Source: Vicinamibacterales bacterium (lineage in GTDB: Bacteria; Acidobacteriota; Vicinamibacteria; Vicinamibacterales; JAMQPK01). Taken from it: 64,000 nt of DNA. Shown here piece by piece: positions 1 to 10,300 of this stretch. Each line of letters begins with the position of its first letter. Within the stretch, counting starts at the first letter, position 1. Both the position numbers and the translations under genes were made by a program. Below the pieces are notes generated by a model. The model saw only the letters and a list, made by a program, of their open reading frames with translations, was not told where the DNA came from and made no database searches. The DNA is taken from NCBI GenBank assembly GCA_023717525.1, contig JAMQPK010000231.1, forward strand, positions 1 through 64,000, given 5' to 3'.

Positions 1-502
1 ACAGCGTCAGGACGCGATTCGAGAGCAGAACCGTGCCATAGAAGACGGCGTGTTTGCTGCGGTGAACGATCCGAGACGTCCGCTGCAACTGCCGAAGGTC
101 GAAGAGGTTCCGCCGGCAATCAACTTCGCTCCGCTGGAGAACGCATCGAACCGGCTTGCACGCGCCGCCGAGCGTTATCGCAAGGCATCTGAAGACGCAC
201 GCCCGAAGCTGGCAACTGCGGCGCCTTCGGTTCTTCAGTCCATCAATCTGCGTCTTCTTCAGGCCGAGCGGCAGCTCATCGATCCGGCCGGCTTGCCGCG
301 GCGTCCGTGGTATCGCCACCTTCTATATGCGCCGGGGTTTTATACGGGTTACGCGGTGAAGACGATGCCTGGCGTACGCGAGGGGATTGAAGAAAAGAAG
401 TACGACGAAGCTGAAGCGGAAGTGATCAAACTCGCGAAGGCACTCGATCGGGAAACAGCGCTCGTGAACGCAGCCGCCGGGGACTTGGAACGGCTGCGCT
501 GA
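1..502 (+). CDS. M28-family peptidase / glutamate carboxypeptidase II-like, C-terminal dimerisation domain (5'-truncated by window edge)
   Basis: Reading frame open from the window start; PWYRHLLYAPGFYTGYAVKTMPGVREGIE is typical of the transferrin-receptor/GCPII dimerisation domain. Confidence 0.8.
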   Translation, partial: QRQDAIREQNRAIEDGVFAAVNDPRRPLQLPKVEEVPPAINFAPLENASNRLARAAERYRKASEDARPKLATAAPSVLQSINLRLLQAERQLIDPAGLPRRPWYRHLLYAPGFYTGYAVKTMPGVREGIEEKKYDEAEAEVIKLAKALDRETALVNAAAGDLERLR

Positions 503-504
503 GC

Positions 505-569
505 AGGGGCAAAGGGTAAGGGGCGAAGGGCAATCGCCCTCACCCCTCACCCCTTACCCCTCGCCCCTC
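505..569. repeat. Locus A: degenerate heptamer inverted repeat (AGGGGYR units, then reverse-complement units)
   Basis: AGGGGCA AAGGGTA AGGGGCG AAGGGCA ATC GCCCTCA CCCCTCA CCCCTTA CCCCTCG CCCCTC; starts 2 nt after the TGA, ends at the stop of the convergent PII gene. Confidence 0.85.
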
Positions 570-902
570 TTAGAGAGCGTCCTTCTCTCCCGTCCGAATG
601 TTGTATCCCTCCTGGACCGGCAGTACGAACACGCGGCCGTCGCCAATTTCACCCGTGCGCGCAGCGGTGATGATCGCCTGAATCGCGGTCTCCATCAGAT
701 GGTCCGGTACGACAGTCTCGATCTGCATCTTCGGCAGCAGCGTCACTTCGTACTCGCGTCCTCGATACACGGCCGTGTGCCCCTTCTGGCGACCGTGGCC
801 TCGCACCTCGGTCACGGTCATCCCGGCAATTTGTACCTTGGACAGCGCTTCCTTCACCTCGTCGACTTTGTTGGGCCGGATTATCGCCTTGATGAGCTTC
901 AT
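570..902 (-). CDS. glnK: P-II family nitrogen regulatory protein
   Basis: MKLIKAIIRPNKVDEVKEAL...GRQKGHTAVYRGREYEV T-loop, ...RTGEIGDGRVFVLPV; adjacent to amtB. Confidence 0.95.
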   Translation of the reverse strand: MKLIKAIIRPNKVDEVKEALSKVQIAGMTVTEVRGHGRQKGHTAVYRGREYEVTLLPKMQIETVVPDHLMETAIQAIITAARTGEIGDGRVFVLPVQEGYNIRTGEKDAL

Positions 903-2176
903 GCCATCTCCGAGCGCAGTGCGGTGGCGGATGACTTCAGGTGCATGCCTGGTCCGCCCATCGCCGTTGATTCGCCATGCACGTACGCCTCTTCGCCGTG
1001 ATTGCTCAGATCGATCCCCGCATCCTCATCGTCGGCAGCGCCGCGCAGCGGAACGATCGCGCCGACCAGCTTCAAGAGCACGAAACTCATGATGCCGCTG
1101 TAAACAATCGTTGCCGCGACAGCCGTTGCCTGGATGCCGAGCTGCGCGGGATTGCCGAACAGCAGCCCGTCGGCGGTGCCATTGAGCGCCTTCTGTGCGA
1201 ACACGCCCGTCAACAGCGCGCCTACCGTGCCGCCGACGCCGTGTGCGGCAACCACGTCGAGCGAATCGTCAAGTGAAGTTTTCGTGCGGAACAGGATGCC
1301 GAAATAGCTGGGCACGGCCGCGATGGCGCCGAGCGCGAGAGCGCTCATCGGGCCGACGAAACCGGCCGCCGGCGTGATGGCCACCAGGCCTACGACGATG
1401 GCGGTTGCACAGCCGACGGCTGTGGGTTTGCCCGACCGCATGTAGTCGAGCAGCGTCCAGACGACGAGCGTGCCCATGGGAGCAAGAAACGTCGTTGTGA
1501 ATGCCAGCGCGGCCGATGGACTCGCGGCCAGCGCGCTACCAGCATTGAAGCCGAACCAGCCGAACCAGAGCAGGCCGGCACCGAGAAGCGTGAACGGCAC
1601 GTTGTGCGGCAGCAACGAGGAACTTGGATAGTCCTTCCGTTTGCCGATGACGATTGCCGCGACCAGCGCAGCGATGCCGGCGTTCACGTGCACGACCGTG
1701 CCGCCCGCGAAATCGAGCGCACCCATCTTCGAGAGCCACCCGCCGCCCCAGACCCAATGAGCAATGGGCGCATACACGACCACGGACCAGAGGGTGATGA
1801 AGATCACGTATGCCGAGAACCGCATCCGCTCGACGATGGCTCCGGATATGAGCGCTGCCGTGATGATGCAGAACGTGCCCTGATACGCCATGAACAGGTA
1901 GTGCGGGATGGTGCCCTGCGCCTCGAGGCCGACGCCCTTCAAGCCAAGCCTCGAGAGGTCGCCGATGTAGTTCCCACCCGCAGAGAACGAGAGGGAATAG
2001 CCGACGATGGCCCACGCCACGCCGACGAAACCCAGCGAGATGAAGCTCATCATCATCGTGTTCAGAGCATTCTTCGAACGGACCAGGCCGCCGTAGAAGA
2101 ACGCGAGAGCTGGCGTCATCAGTAACACGAGCGCCGTCGAAACCAGCATCCATGCCGTATCGGCTTGATTCATCAC
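899..2176 (-). CDS. amtB: Ammonium transporter (Amt family)
   Basis: Multi-TM protein with FFYGGLVRSKNALNTMMMSF and GGTVVHVNAGIAALVAA motifs; overlaps PII gene. Confidence 0.96.
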   Translation of the reverse strand: MMNQADTAWMLVSTALVLLMTPALAFFYGGLVRSKNALNTMMMSFISLGFVGVAWAIVGYSLSFSAGGNYIGDLSRLGLKGVGLEAQGTIPHYLFMAYQGTFCIITAALISGAIVERMRFSAYVIFITLWSVVVYAPIAHWVWGGGWLSKMGALDFAGGTVVHVNAGIAALVAAIVIGKRKDYPSSSLLPHNVPFTLLGAGLLWFGWFGFNAGSALAASPSAALAFTTTFLAPMGTLVVWTLLDYMRSGKPTAVGCATAIVVGLVAITPAAGFVGPMSALALGAIAAVPSYFGILFRTKTSLDDSLDVVAAHGVGGTVGALLTGVFAQKALNGTADGLLFGNPAQLGIQATAVAATIVYSGIMSFVLLKLVGAIVPLRGAADDEDAGIDLSNHGEEAYVHGESTAMGGPGMHLKSSATALRSEMA

Positions 2177-2416
2177 TCACCTCATCAGTGGACGAAAATG
2201 TCGATGTTTGCAGTTCTTGGGCTTGACCGCCCCTGACCGCCGCATTTGCGCCTTTGGGAGGTGACACATTACCGTGGTTTTATTTGGAAAAACAGGAAAA
2301 AAGTTGTGATGGGGCCAGTGACTGCAGTGGGCGAACGTCTACCGACAAAGCGGTGAGGTCGAGGAGCGATTACGACAATGTTGTCAGCTCAACCTGTCAT
2401 AAATGGCGATCCACGC

Positions 2417-2791
2417 CTACTTGACCGGGGCGGGTCCCACGCTGCGAAGGTAGTTGATGATGTCCCAGGTTTCGCGCTCGGTCATCTTCGACGCGAAACC
2501 CTTCATTGCCGTCTTGGGAACGCCGCTGCGGATGACGGCGAAGATCTCGCTGTCGCTTGTGCCGTGCGTCCATTCGGCGTCCACGAGGTTCGACGGCTTC
2601 GGATTCAGTTGCTTCGAGGCGGGGCCGTCGCCAGTGCCAGACTTGCCGTGGCAACTGGCGCAGCTCCTGTTGTAGGCGCTCCCGCCGTCGGCAATCGACT
2701 TGGGCGTCGACGGCACGGCGTTCTGCTGGCCTGCGGCTGCAGGGAGCACCATGGCCAGGCTTACGGCGACGAGAGTTAATGAGTATTTCAT
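2417..2791 (-). CDS. Secreted c-type cytochrome (cytochrome c class I/CccA-like)
   Basis: Signal peptide MKYSLTLVAVSLAMVLPAAAG, CASCH haem motif, distal Met; start trimmed from the 203-aa ORF. Confidence 0.85.
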   Translation of the reverse strand: MKYSLTLVAVSLAMVLPAAAGQQNAVPSTPKSIADGGSAYNRSCASCHGKSGTGDGPASKQLNPKPSNLVDAEWTHGTSDSEIFAVIRSGVPKTAMKGFASKMTERETWDIINYLRSVGPAPVK

Positions 2792-2795
2792 GTGA

Positions 2796-3368
2796 TCACC
2801 TGAACGATCGCTGAAAGAGATCGTCGATAGCTTTCTTTGAGGGCTCGAGCAGCGTACGCGTTCCAGTACCGGTGAAGTGCTGGTGCTTGATGACGGGGCC
2901 GCCCGCGCTATCCGACGGCTGCCAGTCTTCGCCGTTCCACCAGAACCATCCCAGCTTGTCCTGATCGAACACGTGCAGCGGCTTGTTGCAAAGCTTCGCG
3001 AACTCCGCTCCCCACCCGGTACCGCCACGGACGGTCTTGTCTTCGAGGATCGTACCGACGACCCAGATTTCCTGGCCGTTGTTCACCTGATACCACAAGG
3101 TTTGCAGTACCTTCCGCAAGGTCGGGCTGTCGGTGTAGCGCCGGTGCATCAGCCGGCCAACGTATGTGAGGCTGACATCCCCGTTCTGCAGCTCCTCGTG
3201 ATTCAGCACGCGGACACCGCGGTGGCGGTCTATCTTGTGACCTTCGAACGTGAAATTGACTTCCTCGATGCCGTGGCGTTCGGCGCACGCGCCAAACGCT
3301 GCCTCGGCTCCAGGGGCCCCGCCGCTGAACAGGATGCTGTCGGATGCCTGCATCATGCGATCATACAC
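2796..3368 (-). CDS. SLOG/Rossmann-like hypothetical protein
   Basis: SGGAPGAEAAFGACAERHG and GGTGWGAEFAKLCNKPLHVFDQ resemble SLOG nucleotide-binding fold motifs. Confidence 0.5.
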   Translation of the reverse strand: MYDRMMQASDSILFSGGAPGAEAAFGACAERHGIEEVNFTFEGHKIDRHRGVRVLNHEELQNGDVSLTYVGRLMHRRYTDSPTLRKVLQTLWYQVNNGQEIWVVGTILEDKTVRGGTGWGAEFAKLCNKPLHVFDQDKLGWFWWNGEDWQPSDSAGGPVIKHQHFTGTGTRTLLEPSKKAIDDLFQRSFR

Positions 3369-3382
3369 CGCAGCGAAAACGC

Positions 3383-4636
3383 ATGAGCCGTGTCGTCATC
3401 GTCGGTGGGGGATTCGCCGGGCTCAACGCGGCGAAAGCGTTGGGTGGGCGAAAGGGCGTCGACGTCCTGTTGCTCGATCGCCAGAACCACCATTTGTTTT
3501 CCCCCCTTTTGTATCAGGTGGCGATGGCGGGGCTCAGTCCAGCCGACATCGCGGCCCCCATCCGGTCGATGCTGTCCGAGTACGGGAATATTCGCGTGCT
3601 CCTCGCGGAAGTGAGCGCAGTCGATCCGTCGCGCAGCGTGCTCCATGGCGACATAGGCGAGGTGCCGTACGACTACTTGCTGCTGTGTTGCGGTTCGACG
3701 CAGTCCTATTTTGGCCACGATGAATGGAAGGCCTATGCGCCCAGTTTGAAGACGCTGGAGGACGCCACCAATATCCGCGCGAAAGTGCTGCTCGCGTTTG
3801 AAGAAGCCGAGCGGATCGTCGATAAAGACGAGCGGAGGAAGTTCCTGACGTTCGTCATCGTGGGTGGCGGCCCGACCGGCGTGGAACTGGCTGGCGCCAT
3901 CGGCGAGATGAGCCGGTTTACGCTGGCGCGAGACTTCAAATCGATCGATGCGAAGTCGGCGCGAGTCTTGTTGATCGAAGCGGGCCCGCGCATTCTGCCG
4001 TCGTTCTCTGAAGAACAGGCGGCACAGGCCGTTCGGGACCTGGAGCATCTCGGGGTTCATGTATGGACGTCGAGCTCCGTCACTTCGATCGACGCGGACG
4101 GCGTCGCTATTGGCAAAGAGCGAGTCCACGCCGGAACGGTCGTGTGGGCCGCCGGGGTGAATGCGTCACCGTTGGGGAAGACGCTCGGCGCGGACGTCGA
4201 TCGCCAGGGCCGCGTCGTGGTTGAACCGGACTTGAGCGTCAAGGCGCATCCGAACGTCTTTGTGGCGGGCGATTTGGCGCTCTACACCCATCAGACAGGT
4301 GCGCCGTTGCCAGGCACGGCCCCGGTCGCGATGCAACAAGGCCGGCATGTCGGCCGAACGATTCTTCGCGACCTGCGGGGCGAGCCGCGCCAACCGTTTC
4401 ATTTCGTCGACAAAGGGCAAATGGCCACGATCGGGCGAAGCCGGGCCATCACACAGATTGGCGGGCTCAAGTTGAGCGGTTTTCCCGCGTGGCTGATGTG
4501 GCTGGCCGTCCACATCTACTATCTGGCAGGGTTCAAGAACCGGCTGCTTGTCGTGCTGCAATGGGCATGGTCGTACGTGACGTTCAGCCGCGGAGCGCGG
4601 TTGATTGTGGGGAAGGGGACTCGATCGAGTCGATAG
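3383..4636 (+). CDS. ndh: NAD(P)/FAD-dependent oxidoreductase, type II NADH dehydrogenase-like
   Basis: VVIVGGGFAGLNAAKALGG FAD-binding, FVIVGGGPTGVELAGAIGEM NAD-binding, VFVAGDLA motif. Confidence 0.9.
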   Translation: MSRVVIVGGGFAGLNAAKALGGRKGVDVLLLDRQNHHLFSPLLYQVAMAGLSPADIAAPIRSMLSEYGNIRVLLAEVSAVDPSRSVLHGDIGEVPYDYLLLCCGSTQSYFGHDEWKAYAPSLKTLEDATNIRAKVLLAFEEAERIVDKDERRKFLTFVIVGGGPTGVELAGAIGEMSRFTLARDFKSIDAKSARVLLIEAGPRILPSFSEEQAAQAVRDLEHLGVHVWTSSSVTSIDADGVAIGKERVHAGTVVWAAGVNASPLGKTLGADVDRQGRVVVEPDLSVKAHPNVFVAGDLALYTHQTGAPLPGTAPVAMQQGRHVGRTILRDLRGEPRQPFHFVDKGQMATIGRSRAITQIGGLKLSGFPAWLMWLAVHIYYLAGFKNRLLVVLQWAWSYVTFSRGARLIVGKGTRSSR

Positions 4637-4713
4637 TCGATAGGCAATAGACGATAGTCAGAGTCGATAGGCGACAGACCATAGTCCGCCAGTCGACGAT
4701 AGACGATGGACCG
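4625..4713. repeat. Locus B: degenerate heptamer tandem (GATAGNC-like)
   Basis: GATAGTC GATAGGC AATAGAC GATAGTC AGAGTC GATAGGC GACAGAC CATAGTC ... GACGATAGAC GATGGAC; overlaps the ndh stop codon. Confidence 0.75.
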
Positions 4714-4751
4714 TAGGCCAGAACAAGCACAAGCGCGCCCGTTCTGGCCTA
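4714..4751. terminator. Perfect 11-bp inverted repeat between convergent genes, candidate bidirectional terminator
   Basis: TAGGCCAGAAC - 16 nt - GTTCTGGCCTA. Confidence 0.5.
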
Positions 4752-4776
4752 GAGCCCAGGGCCTGAAGCCCGAAGC

Positions 4777-5361
4777 CTATTTCGCCGGTGGCGCTACCGC
4801 GTAACCTGCGCCTTCACCACCGCCGCGACTCACTGGCTTGCCGTTCTCGTCTTCCTCAACTTGAACGGTCGTCACCGGTCCGTATCCCTGGATCTGCACG
4901 ATGGTTTCCTGACCGTCCTGCGATCCATCGAAGTGGATGAAATACGCCGGGTGATACATCACGCTTCCCGCGGGCATCGGGATCATTTCCTTCGCACGAA
5001 ACACTTTGCCCTTGCCGCCGTACCAAGTGCCTTTGATCACGGTCACCCAGCGATCCATCGTGTGATAGTGCGGGCGGCTCGTCTGATTCGGGCCGAACCG
5101 GTTCCGCGTCATGTAGAAGCCGGTCTGGCTTGCCGCGCCGAAGACCGGGCCGCCACCGGTGGCGACCGCATCATCCGGCTTCATGATCAGGTTCATGGCG
5201 TGGAGAACCGGAGGGCGAGGCGGCTGCGCTTGTGCTCCCGCGCCTCGGCCTCCCGCCTGCCCTGGCGCCTGGGCGGCCTGCTGCCCGTGGCTCACGGCGA
5301 GCCCGGCCAGCACGAACCCGACAAACGCGCACACCGTGATGCCGGTACGTGCAATTCTCAT
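4777..5361 (-). CDS. Secreted cupin-domain protein
   Basis: Signal peptide; RPHYHTMDRWVTVIKGTWYGG and MPAGSVMYHPAYFIHFDG cupin motifs. Confidence 0.75.
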   Translation of the reverse strand: MRIARTGITVCAFVGFVLAGLAVSHGQQAAQAPGQAGGRGAGAQAQPPRPPVLHAMNLIMKPDDAVATGGGPVFGAASQTGFYMTRNRFGPNQTSRPHYHTMDRWVTVIKGTWYGGKGKVFRAKEMIPMPAGSVMYHPAYFIHFDGSQDGQETIVQIQGYGPVTTVQVEEDENGKPVSRGGGEGAGYAVAPPAK

Positions 5362-5436
5362 AGTCTGCTCCCGTCAAAAAGAGGTTGTACCCGGTATGGT
5401 ATGCTCGGCGCCTCCCCAATCAAAGGAGTTAGTGAA

Positions 5437-6327
5437 ATGGAACGCATGAAGGCATCCGATTTCCCGCAGGAGCTTCTCGAGTTGTTTCACGAGTACGTCC
5501 ACGGCGACATCAGCCGCCGGGATTTCCTCGACGGTGCCCAGAAATTCGCCGTGGGCGGCCTGACGGCAGCCGGTCTCTTCGAGGCGCTAAGACCGAACTA
5601 CGCCTTCGCGCAGCAGGTTGCGAAGGACGACAAGAGAATCAAGGCCGAGTACGCGACCGTTCCGTCGCCGCAAGGCAACGGCTCGATCAAAGGCTATCTC
5701 GTCCACCCAGCCAGCGCCGGCAAGCACCCTGCTGTTCTGGTGATCCATGAGAACCGTGGCCTGAATCCTTATGTCGAGGACGTTGCGCGCCGGCTTGGCA
5801 CAGCGAACTTTCTCGCGTTCGCGCCAGACGGTCTGACGTCGGTGGGTGGGTATCCCGGCGACGACGAGCAGGGAGGGAAGCTGTTCGGTCAAGTTGACCG
5901 CGCCAAGATGACTGAAGACTTCGTGGCCGCAGCAAACTGGCTCCGCACGCATGCAGACAGCACGGGCCGCCTTGGCGCCGTCGGGTTCTGCTTCGGGGGC
6001 GGAATGGTGAACACGCTGGCCGTGCGCCTGGGCGCCGACCTTCGCGCTGGAGTGCCGTTCTACGGCGGTGCACCAGCTGATGCCGATGTGCCCAAGATCA
6101 AGGCCGCCATCCTTGCGAATCACGGCGAACTCGACGCGCGTCTTGCGGCGGGTTGGCCTGCCTACGACGCAGCCTTGACTGCAGCAAAGGTTCCGCACGA
6201 GGGCTATATCTACCCAAAGGCGAATCACGGTTTCCACAACGACACGACACCGCGCTACGACGAGGCGGCAGCCAAACTCGCGTGGGAAAGAACGCTCGGG
6301 TGGTTCAATAAGTATCTGCGAGCCTGA
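5437..6327 (+). CDS. Dienelactone hydrolase family protein with Tat-like N-terminus
   Basis: SRRDFLDGAQKFAVGGLTAAG; HPAVLVIHENRGLNPYVEDVARRLG; GAVGFCFGGG catalytic Cys motif. Confidence 0.9.
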   Translation: MERMKASDFPQELLELFHEYVHGDISRRDFLDGAQKFAVGGLTAAGLFEALRPNYAFAQQVAKDDKRIKAEYATVPSPQGNGSIKGYLVHPASAGKHPAVLVIHENRGLNPYVEDVARRLGTANFLAFAPDGLTSVGGYPGDDEQGGKLFGQVDRAKMTEDFVAAANWLRTHADSTGRLGAVGFCFGGGMVNTLAVRLGADLRAGVPFYGGAPADADVPKIKAAILANHGELDARLAAGWPAYDAALTAAKVPHEGYIYPKANHGFHNDTTPRYDEAAAKLAWERTLGWFNKYLRA

Positions 6328-6347
6328 GTGGCTGGGCGGCCGACGGG

Positions 6348-7322
6348 TTACAACCCCCGGAGGCCGCCCTTCGCCAGAAACCCGTTCCACGTTGGAATCA
6401 CGATCGTCACGTTGCCAGATGTCATCGCCTTGCACGCGAGGCGGATGACAGGCTTCGGTTCTGTCGACGTCAGATAGCCGCAGTCCTTCAACAGCTTCGC
6501 TTCCTGCCCTTCGACGTCGGAGAGTTTTTCCGCGCCTGCCAGCACACCGACCCAGCACGTACCACAGGACGCCGTACGGCACTCGACAGGAACCGCACCC
6601 TCGTGGCAGCGGCGCGGGCCCGACGAGTAGTCGCGCGTGTCGCGCGCGGAGCCGTTGGTCAGCGGTGTCTGCTTGATGGCGGTGAATCGTCCATCCGAAC
6701 GGGTTTCATCGAACGTGACGGAATACTGTGCATTTTCCGGTCCCCGCATCCACCCCATCAATCCCTGGCCGTCGTCTCGCTTTCGAGCGGCAAGGATAGT
6801 GTCCGGCTGCTTACGGAGTAACCCTGCAGGGCTCGGCTGCGCGCCTGGCGCGGTGCTGAATCGGAGGAGACCGACCTGCCGCAGCGTCATAACGCCGACA
6901 GCGGCGATGCCCATCGCGAGCGACTCGTCTGTGCGGCCGGCTGCTGCCGCCTCCTTCGCAATATCGCGAATAGCGCCAGTGAGATCTGCAGCGGCGGTGT
7001 TGGAGGTGGCGCGCGCGATGATCGCCGTCTTCACATGAGGCCAGAAGCGATGTCCGTAGAAAAACCAGTGGCTCGTGTCGATCTGATCAACGAGACGATA
7101 GTTGCCGTCAAGACGGAGAGTGGTCTCGAGCTTCCGGACGTCCTCGGCCTGAGCCACTGCGTCGGCCAGTGCGAGCGGGTAGAAACGAAGCCAGATGCGT
7201 GTCGCGTTTCGCTCCACTTCGTGGATGGCAGGCAAGAGTGAGTCGAAGGCACGCGCCCACGTGGCGCTGTCGTGTTGTGTCAGGAACGATTCGAGCGCTG
7301 TTGTCATTTTGATAGGAATCAT
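6348..7322 (-). CDS. [2Fe-2S] ferredoxin-domain protein with uncharacterised ~200-aa N-terminal region
   Basis: C-terminal VECRTASCGTCWVGVLAG...RLACKA Cys ligands of plant-type ferredoxin. Confidence 0.65.
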   Translation of the reverse strand: MIPIKMTTALESFLTQHDSATWARAFDSLLPAIHEVERNATRIWLRFYPLALADAVAQAEDVRKLETTLRLDGNYRLVDQIDTSHWFFYGHRFWPHVKTAIIARATSNTAAADLTGAIRDIAKEAAAAGRTDESLAMGIAAVGVMTLRQVGLLRFSTAPGAQPSPAGLLRKQPDTILAARKRDDGQGLMGWMRGPENAQYSVTFDETRSDGRFTAIKQTPLTNGSARDTRDYSSGPRRCHEGAVPVECRTASCGTCWVGVLAGAEKLSDVEGQEAKLLKDCGYLTSTEPKPVIRLACKAMTSGNVTIVIPTWNGFLAKGGLRGL

Positions 7323-7342
7323 ATTCCGATCTCGCCACGAGT

Positions 7343-10300
7343 GTGGAGTACGATCGCTCGAAGACGCCGATGGCAGCCCGATCGTCTATGTCTCGACGTG
7401 TGGCCACGGGAGCCGCTGTAGCGCTCGCTCTCCTGGCAGCGCTCGCCGTCGGCGTGCATCTTCCGGCCGTCCAGTCTCGTGTTGTTGTCTCGGGGCTGGG
7501 CTGGCTCAGATCGAATGCCGGGATCGACGTCACTGTGGAAGAGGCGTCGTACAACCTGGTCACGCAGAAGGTGCGTGCGCGGGGGGTTCGTGCGTCCGTC
7601 GTGGGTAGTGCGGCGCCTCCCTTCGCCCTCGCCGACGAAGTGCTTCTCGACTTGTCGCCGAACACGTTGTGGGGGCGCGTCCGGTTTCAATCGATTGAGG
7701 TTACCGGACTCAAAATCGCCGTCGTGCGTGACGCTGACGGGTCCCTGAACCTTCCGCAGTCTCGTCAATCTACACAAGGTGGCGGGCTGTCATCGCTTCC
7801 CATCGAGAGACTGTCTATCCGAGACGCAGATATTTCCTATCAGGACCTCAGCAGCGACTGGGGGGTGGCGATTTCAGGATTTCGACTCGACCTGGCTCCA
7901 GGAGCAGACGGGCGGAGTTCAGGGCGCGTTATGACCGCGCGCGGACCATCCATTCGCGTCGGAGAGCGGGAAGGCGGCAGCTCGACGCTCGACGGCGCCG
8001 TCAGCTACGACGGAACGTCTGTGTTTTTCGAGCCGGTTCGCTATAACGCGTCTGAGGCACGCCTTCAGATCGACGGGCGGTTGACGTCGCTCTGGTCGGC
8101 GCCAAGTTTCGACCTGCGCGTCTCAGGCGACCTAGCGCTTTCTCCAGCCTCGCCCATCTTGAAGATCGATCCTCCCGCACGCGGGACCATCGCTCTACAA
8201 GCGATGGTCGCCGGACCCCTCTCGACGCCGCTGGTGTCGGTCTCGCTCGACAGCGACGGTGTCTCGTGGCAGCACATCGGTCCAGCATCCCTTGCGATGC
8301 GCTCGACAGTGAGTTCGTCGGCAATCAGCATCGACCGCGCGTTGGTGACTCTCGATGGCGGGTCGCTTACTGGGCAAGGACGAATTGCCTTCGATCGCGA
8401 CGATTTCGATGGGCGCCTGCGATGGGAGGGGATTCCGGCTGCCTCAATTCTCGGCGAGCCCGCGAAGGTGGCGTTAGCGGGTCGAATGAGCGGAGCCGCG
8501 GTCCTTCAAGGGAACATGGCTCGCGGCTGGCCTACGCTGAGTGTTGTCGCCGACAACGTGAGCTCGGCGTCGGCCGTCACTGGAGATCAGGTGTCCCTGC
8601 GAGGTAAGGCGCATCTCTCCATCGGCGACGGCCGATGGCAACTGAATCATAGCCACGTGTTCGGGGAAGCCGTGGAGGTCGCTGGCGATTCGAGCGGTGC
8701 ATTGTCTGACTCGTCTTTCGGCCAGTCGGCGCTCGGCGGATCACTTGCCGTGTCGGCCTCAGATCTGTCGAAGGCGGGTCCGTTACTGGCCGGGTTCGGG
8801 CTCGCGCCTCCGGCGTCTGCGCGTCCGCAAGCAGGATATCTGGATGCCCGCTTCCGCGTGGGTGGGACGATCGGGTCGCCAAGTCTCGAGGGAGACGCCG
8901 CCATTCACGACTTGAAGCTGGGGGAGATAGGCCCAATCAACCTCACGTCGGATATCGGGCTGGACGTTGCCGGGATTTCTCTCGATGGACTGAGCGTCGC
9001 CGCCGGAAATAACCACGTCGTCGGATCGGGCGGGCTGGATTTTCGCGATGACGCTCTTCGAGGCAGCCTGGGTGTCGAGCTGTCCGACATGCAGGAAGTG
9101 GCGCCGGCGCTCACGAAGAAATGGCGGCCTTGGGGTGCGCTATCCGGTCAATTCGACATCGGAGGGCTTTCCAGCAAGCCGAGCGTCCACGGAGTCGTCC
9201 GCGGCGAGGGCCTTGCCATTGGGACTCAGCCGCTTGGCCGTCTTTCGGCAGCGGTCAACTTCGAGAATGGGCAGCTCGCGATCCGGCAGCTCGAACTTCA
9301 GCAGCCGGAGGGAGGACGGCTCACCCTCGACGCGGAGTATGCGCTCGCGACAAGGGCATACGCAGCCAGGGTCAACGCGCAGACGATCTTCATCGAACCG
9401 ATTGGCGACGGACCAGAGAAAATCGACGTGTCGGCCGTGCTCGATGGTGCGTTCGACGGTCGAGGGACGCTTGAACACCCCGGCGGTTCTGGCCGTTTCC
9501 AATTCACGGGATTGCGCTGGGAAGAGACGCCGATTGGATCGGCAACGTTGGCCATCGCCCTGTCGGATGCGGGTGCTCGTCTGAATGCGACGGTGCCGGA
9601 CTTTTCTACGGTGATCGATGCAACCGTGCAACTGCAGTCGCCGTACACGTTCATTGCGCGTGCCGATGCGCAAGAGATGGATGTCGCGCGACTCAGCCGC
9701 TTGCAGGGTCGCTTGAGCGCGCGCCTCTCGGCGACGGGCACGCTCAGTGACCTTTCGGACGCAAGCGCGGAGGTTGATCTCCAAAACGTCGAGTTGCGAA
9801 CGGGCGACGCCACGCTTGGCCTCACGAACCCGACTGTGCTCCGTTATGTCGATCGCACGCTGGAAGTTGGTCGCCTGCGGCTACGAACCGGCTCCAGTAC
9901 CATCGAGATATCAGGGCGTATAGGGCGCGCGGGCACCGCCGGATCACTTGAAGCCACGATTCAGGGCGAGCTCGCCGACGTGAATCCGTGGCTGCCGCTC
10001 ATCAGCAATCGGCGTGACCTCGCGCTCGGAGGAGTGATCGACGCCAAACTAACTGCGACCGGCTCGCTGGAACGACCCGTTTTCGCCGGGTCCGTGGGCG
10101 TGACCCAAGGGAACATTTCTATCGCCGAATATCCGAACGTCAGCCAGGTCACGATTCGTGCGGACGTCGGCGGCAACCTCATCAACGTGACGCGAGTCGA
10201 GGCGCAGTGGCAGGGCGCCACCCTCGAAGGTCGCTCGCGTATCCCGTTGCGATGGCTGTCCGATAGGTTTCCAGCGGATCTCTCGACGGCATCCCTCAGC

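Noticed and set aside
505-569. Treating all repeat loci as simple Rho-independent terminators
   Set aside because: Several lie between co-directional, probably co-transcribed genes (scpA-scpB, mcm subunits) or in a divergent region (cysD-uvrA), lack U-tracts, and overlap start codons. A terminator role remains possible for A and B only.
2177-2400. Sigma-54/NtrC promoter for amtB-glnK
   Set aside because: No convincing TGGCAC-N5-TTGCW match on the minus strand upstream of amtB.
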